Shown here one piece after another: positions 1 to 6,024 of a stretch of DNA of 13,475 nucleotides. Every line of letters starts with the position of its first letter. Positions within the stretch are counted from its first letter, which is position 1. The notes under the pieces were generated by a model. The model ran no database searches. It saw only the letters and a program-made list of their open reading frames with translations, and had not been told where the DNA came from. A program made the position numbers and the translations under genes. Location: assembly GCA_005882415.1 (NCBI GenBank), contig VBAE01000233.1:1-13475 (forward strand), given 5' to 3'. The DNA comes from Alphaproteobacteria bacterium (GTDB taxonomy: Bacteria; Pseudomonadota; Alphaproteobacteria; Sphingomonadales; Sphingomonadaceae).

Positions 1-953
1 ATTTCGACCGGCGCTGGAACTTCATCGCGATGATGCCGCAATGGGAGTTCCTCGATTTCGTCGCCGAGGAGGCGGGGCATTATCCCGGCTTCCGACTGGA
101 AAGGAATGCCGAGGCGACCGGGCTGGTGCTGGATGGCGGCCGCGTCGCCGGGATCGAGGTCGGAGGCCGGGAGATACGCGCCCGCCTCAGCATCGCCGCC
201 GATGGACGAGGTTCGATCCTGCGCGAGGCGGCGGGCTTCAAGGTGCGCGACCTCGGCGCACCGATCGACGTCTTCTGGTTCCGCGTGCCCAAGACGCGCA
301 CTCCTGAGAACGAGACGACGGGCCTGTTCGCGTCGGGCCGGATCATGGCCCTGATCGACCGAGGCGATTATTGGCAATGCGCCTATGTCTTCCCCAAGGG
401 CGCTGCCGAAGCCGTGCGGGAGCGGGGGATCGACGCGTTCCGCGCCGAAGTTTTCGGCCTCGCGCCGCAGCTAGGCGATCTCGCGTCGGTGACGGGCTGG
501 GACCAGGTCAAGCTGCTCAGCGTCTCGCTCGACCGGCTCGAAAGCTGGTCCCGCCCCGGCCTCCTCGCCATCGGCGACGCGGCGCATGCGATGTCGCCGA
601 TCGGCGGGGTAGGCATCAACCTCGCCGTGCAGGACGCGGTCGCGGCGGCGAATGCGCTCGCCGGCCCGATGGCGCGCGGCGAGGACCCGGACCCTTTGCT
701 CCCCCGCGTGGAGAAGCGCCGCCTCCCCGCGGTGCGGCTGATCCAGGGCTTCCAGAAAGCCGCCCAGGATCGGATCATCACGCCCTTACTCCTGCGCCAA
801 GGCGGCGCCTTCGATCCGCCGCTGGCGCTGAAGCTCCTAAACCGCTTCCCGATCTTGCGCCGAATCCCCGCGGCCCTGATCGGCTTCGGCTACAAAGCGG
901 AGCATGTAAGGTCGCCGGAGCAGGGGCGCTTACCCGGCCATCGCCTTCTCTAG
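1..953 (+). CDS. FAD-dependent oxidoreductase (group A flavoprotein monooxygenase-like), 5' truncated by window edge
   Basis: The reading frame is open from the first complete codon at position 3 to a TAG at 951-953, so the gene starts upstream of the window and 316 residues are visible. The N-terminal Rossmann GxGxxG segment is outside. Two hallmarks of PHBH/UbiH-type flavoproteins are visible: a DG fingerprint (AADGRGSILRE, about 198-230) and the FAD-ribityl motif GDAAHAMSPIGGVGINLA (about 573-626). The fold implies NAD(P)H-dependent oxidation or hydroxylation of a small, perhaps aromatic, substrate in the cytosol; the substrate cannot be read from the sequence. By family size the whole protein is probably about 400 residues. 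Its last 24 nt overlap the 3' end of icd on the other strand. Family assignment is firm; the specific function is unknown. Confidence 0.88.
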   Translation, partial: FDRRWNFIAMMPQWEFLDFVAEEAGHYPGFRLERNAEATGLVLDGGRVAGIEVGGREIRARLSIAADGRGSILREAAGFKVRDLGAPIDVFWFRVPKTRTPENETTGLFASGRIMALIDRGDYWQCAYVFPKGAAEAVRERGIDAFRAEVFGLAPQLGDLASVTGWDQVKLLSVSLDRLESWSRPGLLAIGDAAHAMSPIGGVGINLAVQDAVAAANALAGPMARGEDPDPLLPRVEKRRLPAVRLIQGFQKAAQDRIITPLLLRQGGAFDPPLALKLLNRFPILRRIPAALIGFGYKAEHVRSPEQGRLPGHRLL

Positions 954-2144
954 ATTCGCCCGGATCGCTTCGAAGAACTGCTCCGTGGTCATCCAGCTTT
1001 GGTCGGGGCCAATCAGGATGGCGAGGTCCTTGGTCATCTGGCCTTGCTCGACCGTTTCGATGCAGACGCGTTCCAGCGTCTCGGCGAAGCGGGTGACTTC
1101 GGGGGTTTCGTCGAACTTGCCGCGGAACTTCAAACCGCCGGTCCAGGCGAAGATCGACGCGATCGGGTTGGTCGAGGTCGCCTTGCCCTGCTGGTGCATG
1201 CGATAGTGGCGGGTGACGGTGCCGTGCGCCGCTTCCGCCTCGACCGTCTTGCCGTCCGGGGTCATCAGGATGGACGTCATCAGGCCCAGCGAGCCGAAGC
1301 CCTGGGCGACCTGGTCCGACTGGACGTCGCCGTCGTAATTCTTGCAGGCCCAGACGAACTTGCCGCTCCACTTGAGCGCGCTCGCCACCATGTCGTCGAT
1401 CAGGCGGTGCTGATATTCGATGCCAGCTTCTACGAACTTCGCCTTGTAATCGCGGTCGTAAATCTCCTGGAAGATGTCCTTGAAGCGCCCGTCATAGGCC
1501 TTGAGGATGGTGTTCTTGGTGGAGAGGTAGACCGGCCAGCCGCGCTGCAGGCCGTAGTTCAGGCAGGCATGGGCGAAGTCGCGGATCGACTCGTCGAGAT
1601 TGTACATGCCCATGGCGACGCCGGAGCTCGGGAAGTCGAACACCTCATGCTCGATCTCCTGGCCGTCCTCGCCGACCCATTTGATGGTCAGCTTGCCCTT
1701 GCCGGGGATGAGGAAGTCGGTCGCCTTATACTGGTCGCCGAAAGCGTGGCGGCCGACGACGATCGGGTCGGTCCAGCCCGGGATCAGCCGAGGGACGTTC
1801 TCGATCACGATCGGCTCGCGGAAGACGACGCCGCCCAGGATGTTGCGGATCGTGCCGTTTGGCGACTTCCACATCTTCTTGAGGCCGAATTCCTCGACCC
1901 GCTGCTCGTCGGGCGTGATCGTCGCGCATTTGACGCCGACGCCGTGCTTCTTGATCGCTTCGGCGCTCTCGACGGTAACCTTGTCGTCGGTCGCGTCGCG
2001 ATTCTCCATGCCGAGGTCGAAATAGAGCAGGTCGATGTCGAGATAGGGGAGGATCAGCCGTTCCCTGATCCATTGCCAGATGATGCGGGTCATCTCGTCG
2101 CCGTCGAGCTCGACGACCGGGTTCTTCACCTTGATCTTCGCCAT
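930..2144 (-). CDS. icd: NADP-dependent isocitrate dehydrogenase (eukaryotic-like homodimeric type)
   Basis: This 404-residue enzyme oxidatively decarboxylates isocitrate to 2-oxoglutarate in the TCA cycle and yields NADPH. The sequence follows the animal/alphaproteobacterial dimeric subfamily rather than E. coli Icd. KSPNGTIRN (93-101, with Arg100) and GRHAFGDQYKATDF (131-144, with Arg132 and Tyr139) bind substrate. NYDGDVQSDQVAQGFGSLGL (269-288) is the family signature and carries the metal aspartates 273 and 277, with Asp250 in LIDDMVA. AEAAHGTVTRHYR contacts NADP. Residue numbers were matched from memory to human IDH1. Length is normal and the start is ATG. A purine-rich AAGGAAG lies 10-12 nt upstream, slightly far for a Shine-Dalgarno site. 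The gene is monocistronic here, divergent from psd, and its 3' end overlaps the upstream flavoprotein gene. No key residue is missing. Confidence 0.97.
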   Translation of the reverse strand: MAKIKVKNPVVELDGDEMTRIIWQWIRERLILPYLDIDLLYFDLGMENRDATDDKVTVESAEAIKKHGVGVKCATITPDEQRVEEFGLKKMWKSPNGTIRNILGGVVFREPIVIENVPRLIPGWTDPIVVGRHAFGDQYKATDFLIPGKGKLTIKWVGEDGQEIEHEVFDFPSSGVAMGMYNLDESIRDFAHACLNYGLQRGWPVYLSTKNTILKAYDGRFKDIFQEIYDRDYKAKFVEAGIEYQHRLIDDMVASALKWSGKFVWACKNYDGDVQSDQVAQGFGSLGLMTSILMTPDGKTVEAEAAHGTVTRHYRMHQQGKATSTNPIASIFAWTGGLKFRGKFDETPEVTRFAETLERVCIETVEQGQMTKDLAILIGPDQSWMTTEQFFEAIRANLEKAMAG

Positions 2145-2176
2145 GGGGAGCGTGCTTCCTTAGTCTGTTCGGCCGC

Positions 2177-2205
2177 CGTGTAGGCGGAGCAGGGGTCCCG
2201 ATCAA
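2177..2205 (-). promoter_or_regulatory. candidate sigma-70-type promoter for icd
   Basis: On the minus strand TTGATC (2200-2205) is followed by a 17-nt spacer and TACACG (2177-2182). This would start transcription near 2170 and give a leader of about 26 nt that contains the AAGGAAG ribosome-binding site. The -10 matches the consensus at only three of six bases, so this is a pattern match. A competing ACTAAGGA lies closer to the gene but lacks a -35 at a suitable distance. Confidence 0.35.
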
Positions 2206-2222
2206 CTGGCCCCGGCGCTCGG

Positions 2223-2251
2223 TTGTCTCCACCGGCGACAGCGCCTAAAGA
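2223..2251 (+). promoter_or_regulatory. candidate sigma-70-type promoter for psd-pssA, consistent with a leaderless start
   Basis: TTGTCT (2223-2228), a 17-nt spacer and TAAAGA (2246-2251) precede the psd ATG at 2258. The usual 6-7 nt from the -10 to the start of transcription places +1 on, or within a base of, the A of the ATG. No Shine-Dalgarno-like run lies upstream. Same spacing and TAA-type -10 as the rpsB and pyrH candidates. Confidence 0.45.
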
Positions 2252-2257
2252 CCGCCG

Positions 2258-2992
2258 ATGGTTTCGCTCGACAAGTCCGAACTGGTCACCACCAACGTTC
2301 GCTGGCGCTGGCCCTCGGTCCATCCCGAAGGTCGCAAGTTCGTCGTCATCGCCGGTGCTCTGGCGTTGATCTTCCTCCTCTTCATCTCGGACGAGATCGG
2401 CTGGCCGCTGATCGGGCTGACGATCTGGGTCGCCGCCTTCTTCCGCGATCCGATCCGGACCACGCCGAAGGGGGACGGGCTGATCATCGCCCCCGCCGAC
2501 GGTCTGGTGACGATGATCGCCTCGGTTCCGCCGCCCGCCGAAATGGCGGGGCCGGAAGGGCTCGGCGACGCGCCCGTCACCCGCGTGTCGATTTTCATGA
2601 GCGTGTTCGACGTCCACATCAACCGCTCGCCAATCAGCGGCGAGATCCGCCGTGTCGCCTACATTCCGGGCAAGTTTTTGAACGCCGACCTCGACAAAGC
2701 GAGCGAGGACAATGAGCGCCAGCACATCCTGGTCGAAAGCGCTAACGGCCTTCGCATCGGCTTCACCCAGATCGCCGGCCTCGTCGCCCGCCGCATCGTC
2801 CCCTGGGTCAAGCCCGGCGACGTCGTGATCGCCGGTCAGCGCGTCGGCCTCATTCGCTTCGGAAGCCGGGTCGACGTCTACCTTCCTGAGGGCACCGCCT
2901 CGCAGGTCCTGCTCGGCCAGCGAACCATCGCCGGCGAGACGATCGTCGCCAGGGTGGGCGAGGCGCAATTGCTGGAGGGTGTAGCCCAGTGA
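2258..2992 (+). CDS. psd: phosphatidylserine decarboxylase proenzyme (short, type II, pyruvoyl-dependent)
   Basis: Psd converts phosphatidylserine to phosphatidylethanolamine at the inner membrane. The 244-residue length fits the short form typical of alphaproteobacteria. A hydrophobic N-terminal stretch (about 28-62) anchors it. It is followed by FFRDP (61-65), APADG (78-82) and FMSVFDVHINRSPISG (113-128) with the conserved His120. Self-cleavage should occur at the Gly202-Ser203 bond in RFGSRVDVYLP, making the beta chain 1-202 and an alpha chain whose Ser203 becomes the pyruvoyl cofactor. The ATG at 2258 has no Shine-Dalgarno site and lies 7 nt after a candidate -10 box. The stop overlaps the GTG of pssA by four bases, so the substrate-making and substrate-using enzymes are translationally coupled. 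Confidence 0.96.
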   Translation: MVSLDKSELVTTNVRWRWPSVHPEGRKFVVIAGALALIFLLFISDEIGWPLIGLTIWVAAFFRDPIRTTPKGDGLIIAPADGLVTMIASVPPPAEMAGPEGLGDAPVTRVSIFMSVFDVHINRSPISGEIRRVAYIPGKFLNADLDKASEDNERQHILVESANGLRIGFTQIAGLVARRIVPWVKPGDVVIAGQRVGLIRFGSRVDVYLPEGTASQVLLGQRTIAGETIVARVGEAQLLEGVAQ

Positions 2993-3789
2993 AGGGCCCC
3001 GAGCGGGAGCGGCGGGGGATACCCTTGCGCGCGGTCGTCCCCAATGCGGTGACCGCGCTCGCGCTCTGCTCGGGCCTCACCGGCATTCGCTTCGCAATCG
3101 CCGGCGAATGGGAGCTGGCGGTGGCGGCGATCATTATCGCCGCAGTGCTCGACGGCATGGACGGGCGCATCGCGCGGATGCTCAATGGCCAGAGCCGCTT
3201 CGGCGCCGAGCTCGATTCGCTGTCCGACGTGATCGCCTTCGGCGTCTCGCCGGCCGTTATCCTCCACCTCTGGGTGCTCAAGGAATGGCCACGGCTCGGC
3301 TGGCTGTTCGCGCTGGCTTATGCGGTGTGCATGGCGCTCCGCCTCGCCCGCTTCAACGCCCGCATCGACTCCGACGACCAGCCCCATAAGTCCGCCGGCT
3401 TCCTGACCGGCGTTCCGGCGCCGGCGGGGGCGGGGCTTCTGCTCCTCCCCCTCTACCTCTGGCTTGCGAGCGGGCGCGAGTGGACCTGGCTTCAGGATTA
3501 CCGGCTGGTCGCGCCCTGGGCGGCAGTCTGCGCCTTCCTCGCCATCTCGAGCCTCGCCACCTATAGCTGGACGTCCTTCCGCTTGCGCAGGAATGTGAGG
3601 CTGGAGGCGATAGTGGTAATTGCTCTGGTAGGCGGCGCGCTGATTTCGGCGCCGTGGGAGACTCTGAGCGTCGCGGCGATCCTCTACGCGATCACCATCC
3701 CGTTCAGCGCCTTTGGCTATGCCAGGGTCAGAAGGCAGCGCGCCGCGGCGCGTGCCGCCGCACGGTCCGAAGCTCAGCCGCTGGGCTGA
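2989..3789 (+). CDS. pssA: CDP-diacylglycerol--serine O-phosphatidyltransferase (phosphatidylserine synthase)
   Basis: PssA is an integral membrane enzyme that joins CDP-diacylglycerol and L-serine to give phosphatidylserine, the substrate of the adjacent Psd. The complete CDP-alcohol phosphatidyltransferase signature is present at residues 55-80: Asp55, Asp58-Gly59, Ala62-Arg63, Gly72, Asp76 and Asp80, which bind metal and the CDP group. Several hydrophobic segments follow, and the tail is basic and Ala/Arg-rich. Length is 266 residues, normal for the type II membrane form. The start is GTG at 2989, chosen because it overlaps the psd stop as GTGA and begins a frame that covers the whole conserved region; the next ATG lies inside the signature. 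CDP-diacylglycerol would come from CdsA encoded at 8346-9137. The 3' end is overlapped antisense by a probable small gene. Confidence 0.95.
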   Translation: MKGPERERRGIPLRAVVPNAVTALALCSGLTGIRFAIAGEWELAVAAIIIAAVLDGMDGRIARMLNGQSRFGAELDSLSDVIAFGVSPAVILHLWVLKEWPRLGWLFALAYAVCMALRLARFNARIDSDDQPHKSAGFLTGVPAPAGAGLLLLPLYLWLASGREWTWLQDYRLVAPWAAVCAFLAISSLATYSWTSFRLRRNVRLEAIVVIALVGGALISAPWETLSVAAILYAITIPFSAFGYARVRRQRAAARAAARSEAQPLG

Positions 3790-3919
3790 CCGCGACCCCG
3801 AGCTCGCGCCGAAGGGCGGTGACGATCTCGAACCAATAGGCCCGGACGGTCATATGGATGGCTGCGGCTGCGCCGATGAATGCCAGCGAGAAGAAGAGGG
3901 CGGCAAGGACGTATGTCAC
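3728..3919 (-). CDS. small single-pass membrane protein, hypothetical
   Basis: I do not recognise a characterised family. The frame encodes 63 residues: a hydrophobic segment (about 3-22, rich in Ala, Leu and Phe) with a short N-terminus, then a basic, Arg-rich tail that is probably cytoplasmic. The start is GTG at 3917-3919 (minus strand), preceded by a good Shine-Dalgarno sequence AGGGGA at 3926-3931 with 6-nt spacing. That spacing is the main reason to believe the gene. The last 62 nt overlap the 3' end of pssA in antisense, so the C-terminal composition may partly reflect the pssA coding constraint. Similar short TM-plus-basic-tail proteins occur in sphingomonads, but I could not check for homologues. 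A DnaA-box-like sequence sits just upstream of its ribosome-binding site. Confidence 0.55.
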   Translation of the reverse strand: MTYVLAALFFSLAFIGAAAAIHMTVRAYWFEIVTALRRELGVAVSPAAELRTVRRHAPRRAAF

Positions 3920-3934
3920 TTTTTATCCCCTGAA

Positions 3935-3966
3935 TTATCCACATACAACGCGGTTAATGTGGATTG
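3935..3966. promoter_or_regulatory. perfect DnaA-box sequence within an inverted repeat
   Basis: TTATCCACA at 3935-3943 equals the classical DnaA-box consensus TTATNCACA. ATCCACAT (3937-3944) is repeated in inverted orientation as ATGTGGAT (3957-3964) across a 12-nt spacer, so a second, weaker box (TGTGGATTG, 3958-3966) faces the first. The patch is AT-rich for this genome. It lies between the start of the small minus-strand gene and the rpsB promoter region, so it could be a DnaA-responsive or other dimer-bound operator. Binding is inferred from sequence alone. Confidence 0.4.
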
Positions 3967-4034
3967 GTTTCCTATTGCGTTGGAAAAGCAACATGTTCGC
4001 GTTTTGTTCGGATGTCAAGCGCGGACCCGCAGGG

Positions 4035-4063
4035 TTGATTTCGCGGGCGCACCGCACTAAGTG
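4035..4063 (+). promoter_or_regulatory. candidate promoter for rpsB-tsf, with GC-rich discriminator and palindromic -10
   Basis: TTGATT (4035-4040), a 17-nt spacer and TAAGTG (4058-4063) would start transcription near 4070, leaving a leader of about 98 nt before rpsB. The -10 lies inside a short palindrome, CGCAC-TAA-GTGCG (4053-4065), and is followed by GC-only sequence (CGCGC). A GC-rich discriminator is known to make ribosomal promoters sensitive to ppGpp/DksA, so stringent control is a reasonable inference. The ACTAAG..TGCG core recurs upstream of pyrH. Confidence 0.45.
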
Positions 4064-4069
4064 CGCGCT

Positions 4070-4167
4070 CATTCCACATGCGTGGCCATCATAACCGGTG
4101 GCTGGGCGGTCTTTACGGCCTTCCAGTCTCTCGGCTGCGCAGAGGTATAACCGGAAGGAGAAAGTCC
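4070..4167 (+). promoter_or_regulatory. rpsB 5' leader with Shine-Dalgarno site
   Basis: About 98 nt of untranslated leader precede rpsB. An 8-nt direct repeat, ATAACCGG, occurs at 4091-4098 and 4147-4154. A small stem can be drawn between GGCTGG (4100-4105) and CCAGTC (4123-4128) with one G-U pair. GGAAGGAG at 4153-4160 is a strong Shine-Dalgarno site 7 nt before the ATG at 4168, and it fixes that start. S2 is known to repress its own operon in E. coli; whether this leader is the target here is not shown. Confidence 0.4.
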
Positions 4168-4926
4168 ATGGCGTCCAACGACGTTTCCATGCAGCAATTG
4201 CTTGAGGCCGGAGCGCATTTCGGCCACCAGACCCACCGCTGGAACCCCAAGATGAAGCCGTACATCTTCGGCGAGCGGAACGGCGTCCACATCATCGACC
4301 TGTCGCAGACCGTGCCGCTGTTCGCGCGCGCCCTCGATTTCGTGCGCCAGTCCGTCGCCCATGGGGGCAAGGTGCTGTTCGTCGGCACCAAGCGCCAGGC
4401 GCAGGATCCGATCGCTGAAGCCGCGCGCCGCTCTGGCCAGCATTTCGTCAACCACCGCTGGCTGGGCGGAATGCTCACCAACTGGAAGACGATCTCGGGC
4501 TCGATCAAGCGCTTCAAGAGCCTCGAGGAGCAGCTTTCGGGCGACACGCAGGGCCTCACCAAGAAGGAAGTCCTCCAGCTCACCCGCGAGCGCGACAAGT
4601 TCGAGCTCTCGCTCGGCGGCATCCGCGACATGGGCGGGCTGCCGGACGTGATCTTCGTCGTCGACGCCAACAAGGAAGAGCTTGCGATCAAGGAAGCCAA
4701 TGTCCTCGGCATCCCGGTCGTCGCGATCCTCGATTCGAACTCGAGCCCGCAGGGCATCGCCTTCCCGGTTCCGGGCAATGACGACGCCAGCCGCGCGATC
4801 CGCCTCTATTGCGACGCGATCGCCGACGCGGCGCTCGCCGGCAAGTCGGGCGGCGCTGCCAATCGCGGCGAGGACATCGGCGCGATGGACGCCCCGCCGG
4901 CCGAAGCCGCTCTCGCCGACGCCTGA
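4168..4926 (+). CDS. rpsB: 30S ribosomal protein S2
   Basis: S2 is a structural protein of the small subunit that joins late, binds helices near the head-body junction and helps recruit S1. The N-terminus MASNDVSMQQLLEAGAHFGH is immediately recognisable, followed by HRWNPKMKPYIFGERNGVHI, the FVGTKRQAQ segment, NHRWLGGMLTNW, and the C-terminal PVVAILDSNSSPQGI region. The encoded length is 252 residues, normal for the family, with an Ala/Asp-rich tail. The frame is open further upstream to 4078, but the start is set at the ATG at 4168 because GGAAGGAG lies 7 nt before it and conservation begins there. It is the first gene of an rpsB-tsf pair and is followed by a terminator-like hairpin before tsf. 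Confidence 0.98.
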   Translation: MASNDVSMQQLLEAGAHFGHQTHRWNPKMKPYIFGERNGVHIIDLSQTVPLFARALDFVRQSVAHGGKVLFVGTKRQAQDPIAEAARRSGQHFVNHRWLGGMLTNWKTISGSIKRFKSLEEQLSGDTQGLTKKEVLQLTRERDKFELSLGGIRDMGGLPDVIFVVDANKEELAIKEANVLGIPVVAILDSNSSPQGIAFPVPGNDDASRAIRLYCDAIADAALAGKSGGAANRGEDIGAMDAPPAEAALADA

Positions 4927-4946
4927 CCCAATAAGAGCAAGAGGCG

Positions 4947-4990
4947 TGAGGCGGGTGCCCGATAAAGGCGCCTGCCTCATTCCCGTTTTC
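4947..4990 (+). terminator. terminator/attenuator-like hairpin between rpsB and tsf
   Basis: TGAGGCGGGTGCC (4947-4959) pairs with GGCGCCTGCCTCA (4967-4979) to form an uninterrupted 13-bp stem with two G-U pairs and a 7-nt loop (CGATAAA). It is followed by T-rich TTCCCGTTTTC (4980-4990). It lies 20 nt after the rpsB stop and 27 nt before the tsf ATG. tsf has no obvious promoter of its own, so this most likely acts as a partial terminator or a 3'-end-stabilising structure that lowers EF-Ts expression relative to S2. Confidence 0.65.
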
Positions 4991-5016
4991 AACTTCGACA
5001 GATAAGGACACGAGAC

Positions 5017-5964
5017 ATGGCGGACATCACTGCCGCGACCGTCAAGGAACTGCGCGACCGCACCGGCGCCGGGATGATGGATTGCAAGAAGGCCCTCGGC
5101 GAGACCCAGGGCGACATGGAAGCCGCGATCGACTGGCTTCGCACCAAGGGTCTCGCCGCCGCCGCCAAGAAGGCAGGCCGCCAGGCCGCCGAGGGCCTGG
5201 TCGGCGTCTCCGTCCGCGGCACCCGCGGCGCGGTCGTCGAGGTCAACTCCGAGACCGACTTCGTCGCCAAGAACGAGCAGTTCCAGGAGTTCGTCCGCAC
5301 CGTCTCGCAGCTCGCGCTCGACACCGGCAGCGACGTTTCGGCGCTCGCGTCCGCGTCCTGGCCGGCCGGCGGCACCGTCGAAGAGAAATTGACCGCGAAC
5401 ATCGCCACCATCGGCGAGCACCAGTCGCTCCGCCGCGCGGCGATCCTCGAGGTCGGCGACGGCGTCGTCGTCTCCTACGTCCACAACGCCGCCTCGCCGG
5501 GCCTCGGCAAGATCGGCGTCCTGGTCGCGCTCGAATCGTCGGGTGAGAAGGCCGCTCTCGAGGCGCTCGGCAAGAGCCTTGCCATGCACATCGCGGCGTC
5601 CAACCCGCTTGCGCTACGCGGCGAGGATCTCGATCCGACCCTGGTCGAGCGCGAGCGCTCGATCGCGGCCGAGAAGGCGAAGGAATCGGGCAAGCCCGAG
5701 AATATCGTCGAGAAGATGGTCGACGGCGCGATCGCCAAGTTCCGCAAGGAGATGGCCTTCCTGTCGCAGCTGTTCGTGATGGACAACAAGACCAAGGTCG
5801 AAGACGTCGTCGCCGCCGAGGCCAAGAAGGTCGGAGCGCCGATCAACGTCGCCGGCTTCGTCCGCTTCCAGCTCGGCGAAGGCATCGAGAAGAAGGAAAG
5901 CGACTTCGCCGCCGAAGTCGCCGCCGCTTCCGGCGTGCCCTCGAAGCCCGAGCCGGTAGCCTAA
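5017..5964 (+). CDS. tsf: translation elongation factor Ts
   Basis: EF-Ts is the guanine-nucleotide exchange factor that releases GDP from EF-Tu in the cytosol. The N-terminal UBA-like domain (1-45, with ELRDRTGAGMMDCKKAL) binds EF-Tu's G domain. The core contains SETDFVAKN (78-86), whose Asp81-Phe82 pair intrudes near the Mg site of EF-Tu. The dimerisation/coiled-coil region and a C-terminal module follow. The 315-residue length is slightly longer than the roughly 283 residues of E. coli and normal for alphaproteobacteria. The ATG at 5017 is preceded by AAGGA at 5004-5008 with 8-nt spacing. It is expected to be transcribed with rpsB through the hairpin in the gap. Downstream is a G-rich structured region and a repeat element instead of the next gene of the usual cluster, pyrH. 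Confidence 0.98.
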   Translation: MADITAATVKELRDRTGAGMMDCKKALGETQGDMEAAIDWLRTKGLAAAAKKAGRQAAEGLVGVSVRGTRGAVVEVNSETDFVAKNEQFQEFVRTVSQLALDTGSDVSALASASWPAGGTVEEKLTANIATIGEHQSLRRAAILEVGDGVVVSYVHNAASPGLGKIGVLVALESSGEKAALEALGKSLAMHIAASNPLALRGEDLDPTLVERERSIAAEKAKESGKPENIVEKMVDGAIAKFRKEMAFLSQLFVMDNKTKVEDVVAAEAKKVGAPINVAGFVRFQLGEGIEKKESDFAAEVAAASGVPSKPEPVA

Positions 5965-5977
5965 GGTTCCGGTGTTA

Positions 5978-6024
5978 GGGATTGGGGGTTTGGGATTGGG
6001 GTAAAGTCCCCAAGCCCAACCCCT
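5978..6024 (+). terminator. G-tract/hairpin structure just downstream of tsf
   Basis: Starting 13 nt after the tsf stop are four G tracts in the order G3-ATT-G5-TTT-G3-ATT-G4 (5978-6001), which satisfies the standard intramolecular G-quadruplex pattern with 3-nt loops. The same G tracts can pair with the C tracts that follow: 5990-6001 with 6008-6019 gives a 12-bp stem with one A-G mismatch and a 6-nt loop, extendable to 5985/6024. No U-run follows. It may end or protect the rpsB-tsf transcript; a classical intrinsic terminator is not shown. Confidence 0.4.

Noticed and set aside
999..2183. A long plus-strand frame antisense to icd (394 codons).
   Set aside because: It mirrors the strongly supported icd gene and its product is Asp/Val/Arg/Leu-rich without motifs.
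3935..3966. Chromosomal replication origin.
   Set aside because: Only one perfect DnaA box and one degenerate box are visible, with no long AT-rich unwinding region or box cluster, and no dnaA, hemE or parAB nearby.
4069..5589. A long open frame on the minus strand antisense to rpsB and tsf (506 codons).
   Set aside because: It lies opposite two certain genes in high-GC DNA, where antisense frames stay open by codon bias. Its product is a low-complexity Arg/Asp/Ala/Gly-rich mix with no recognisable domain.
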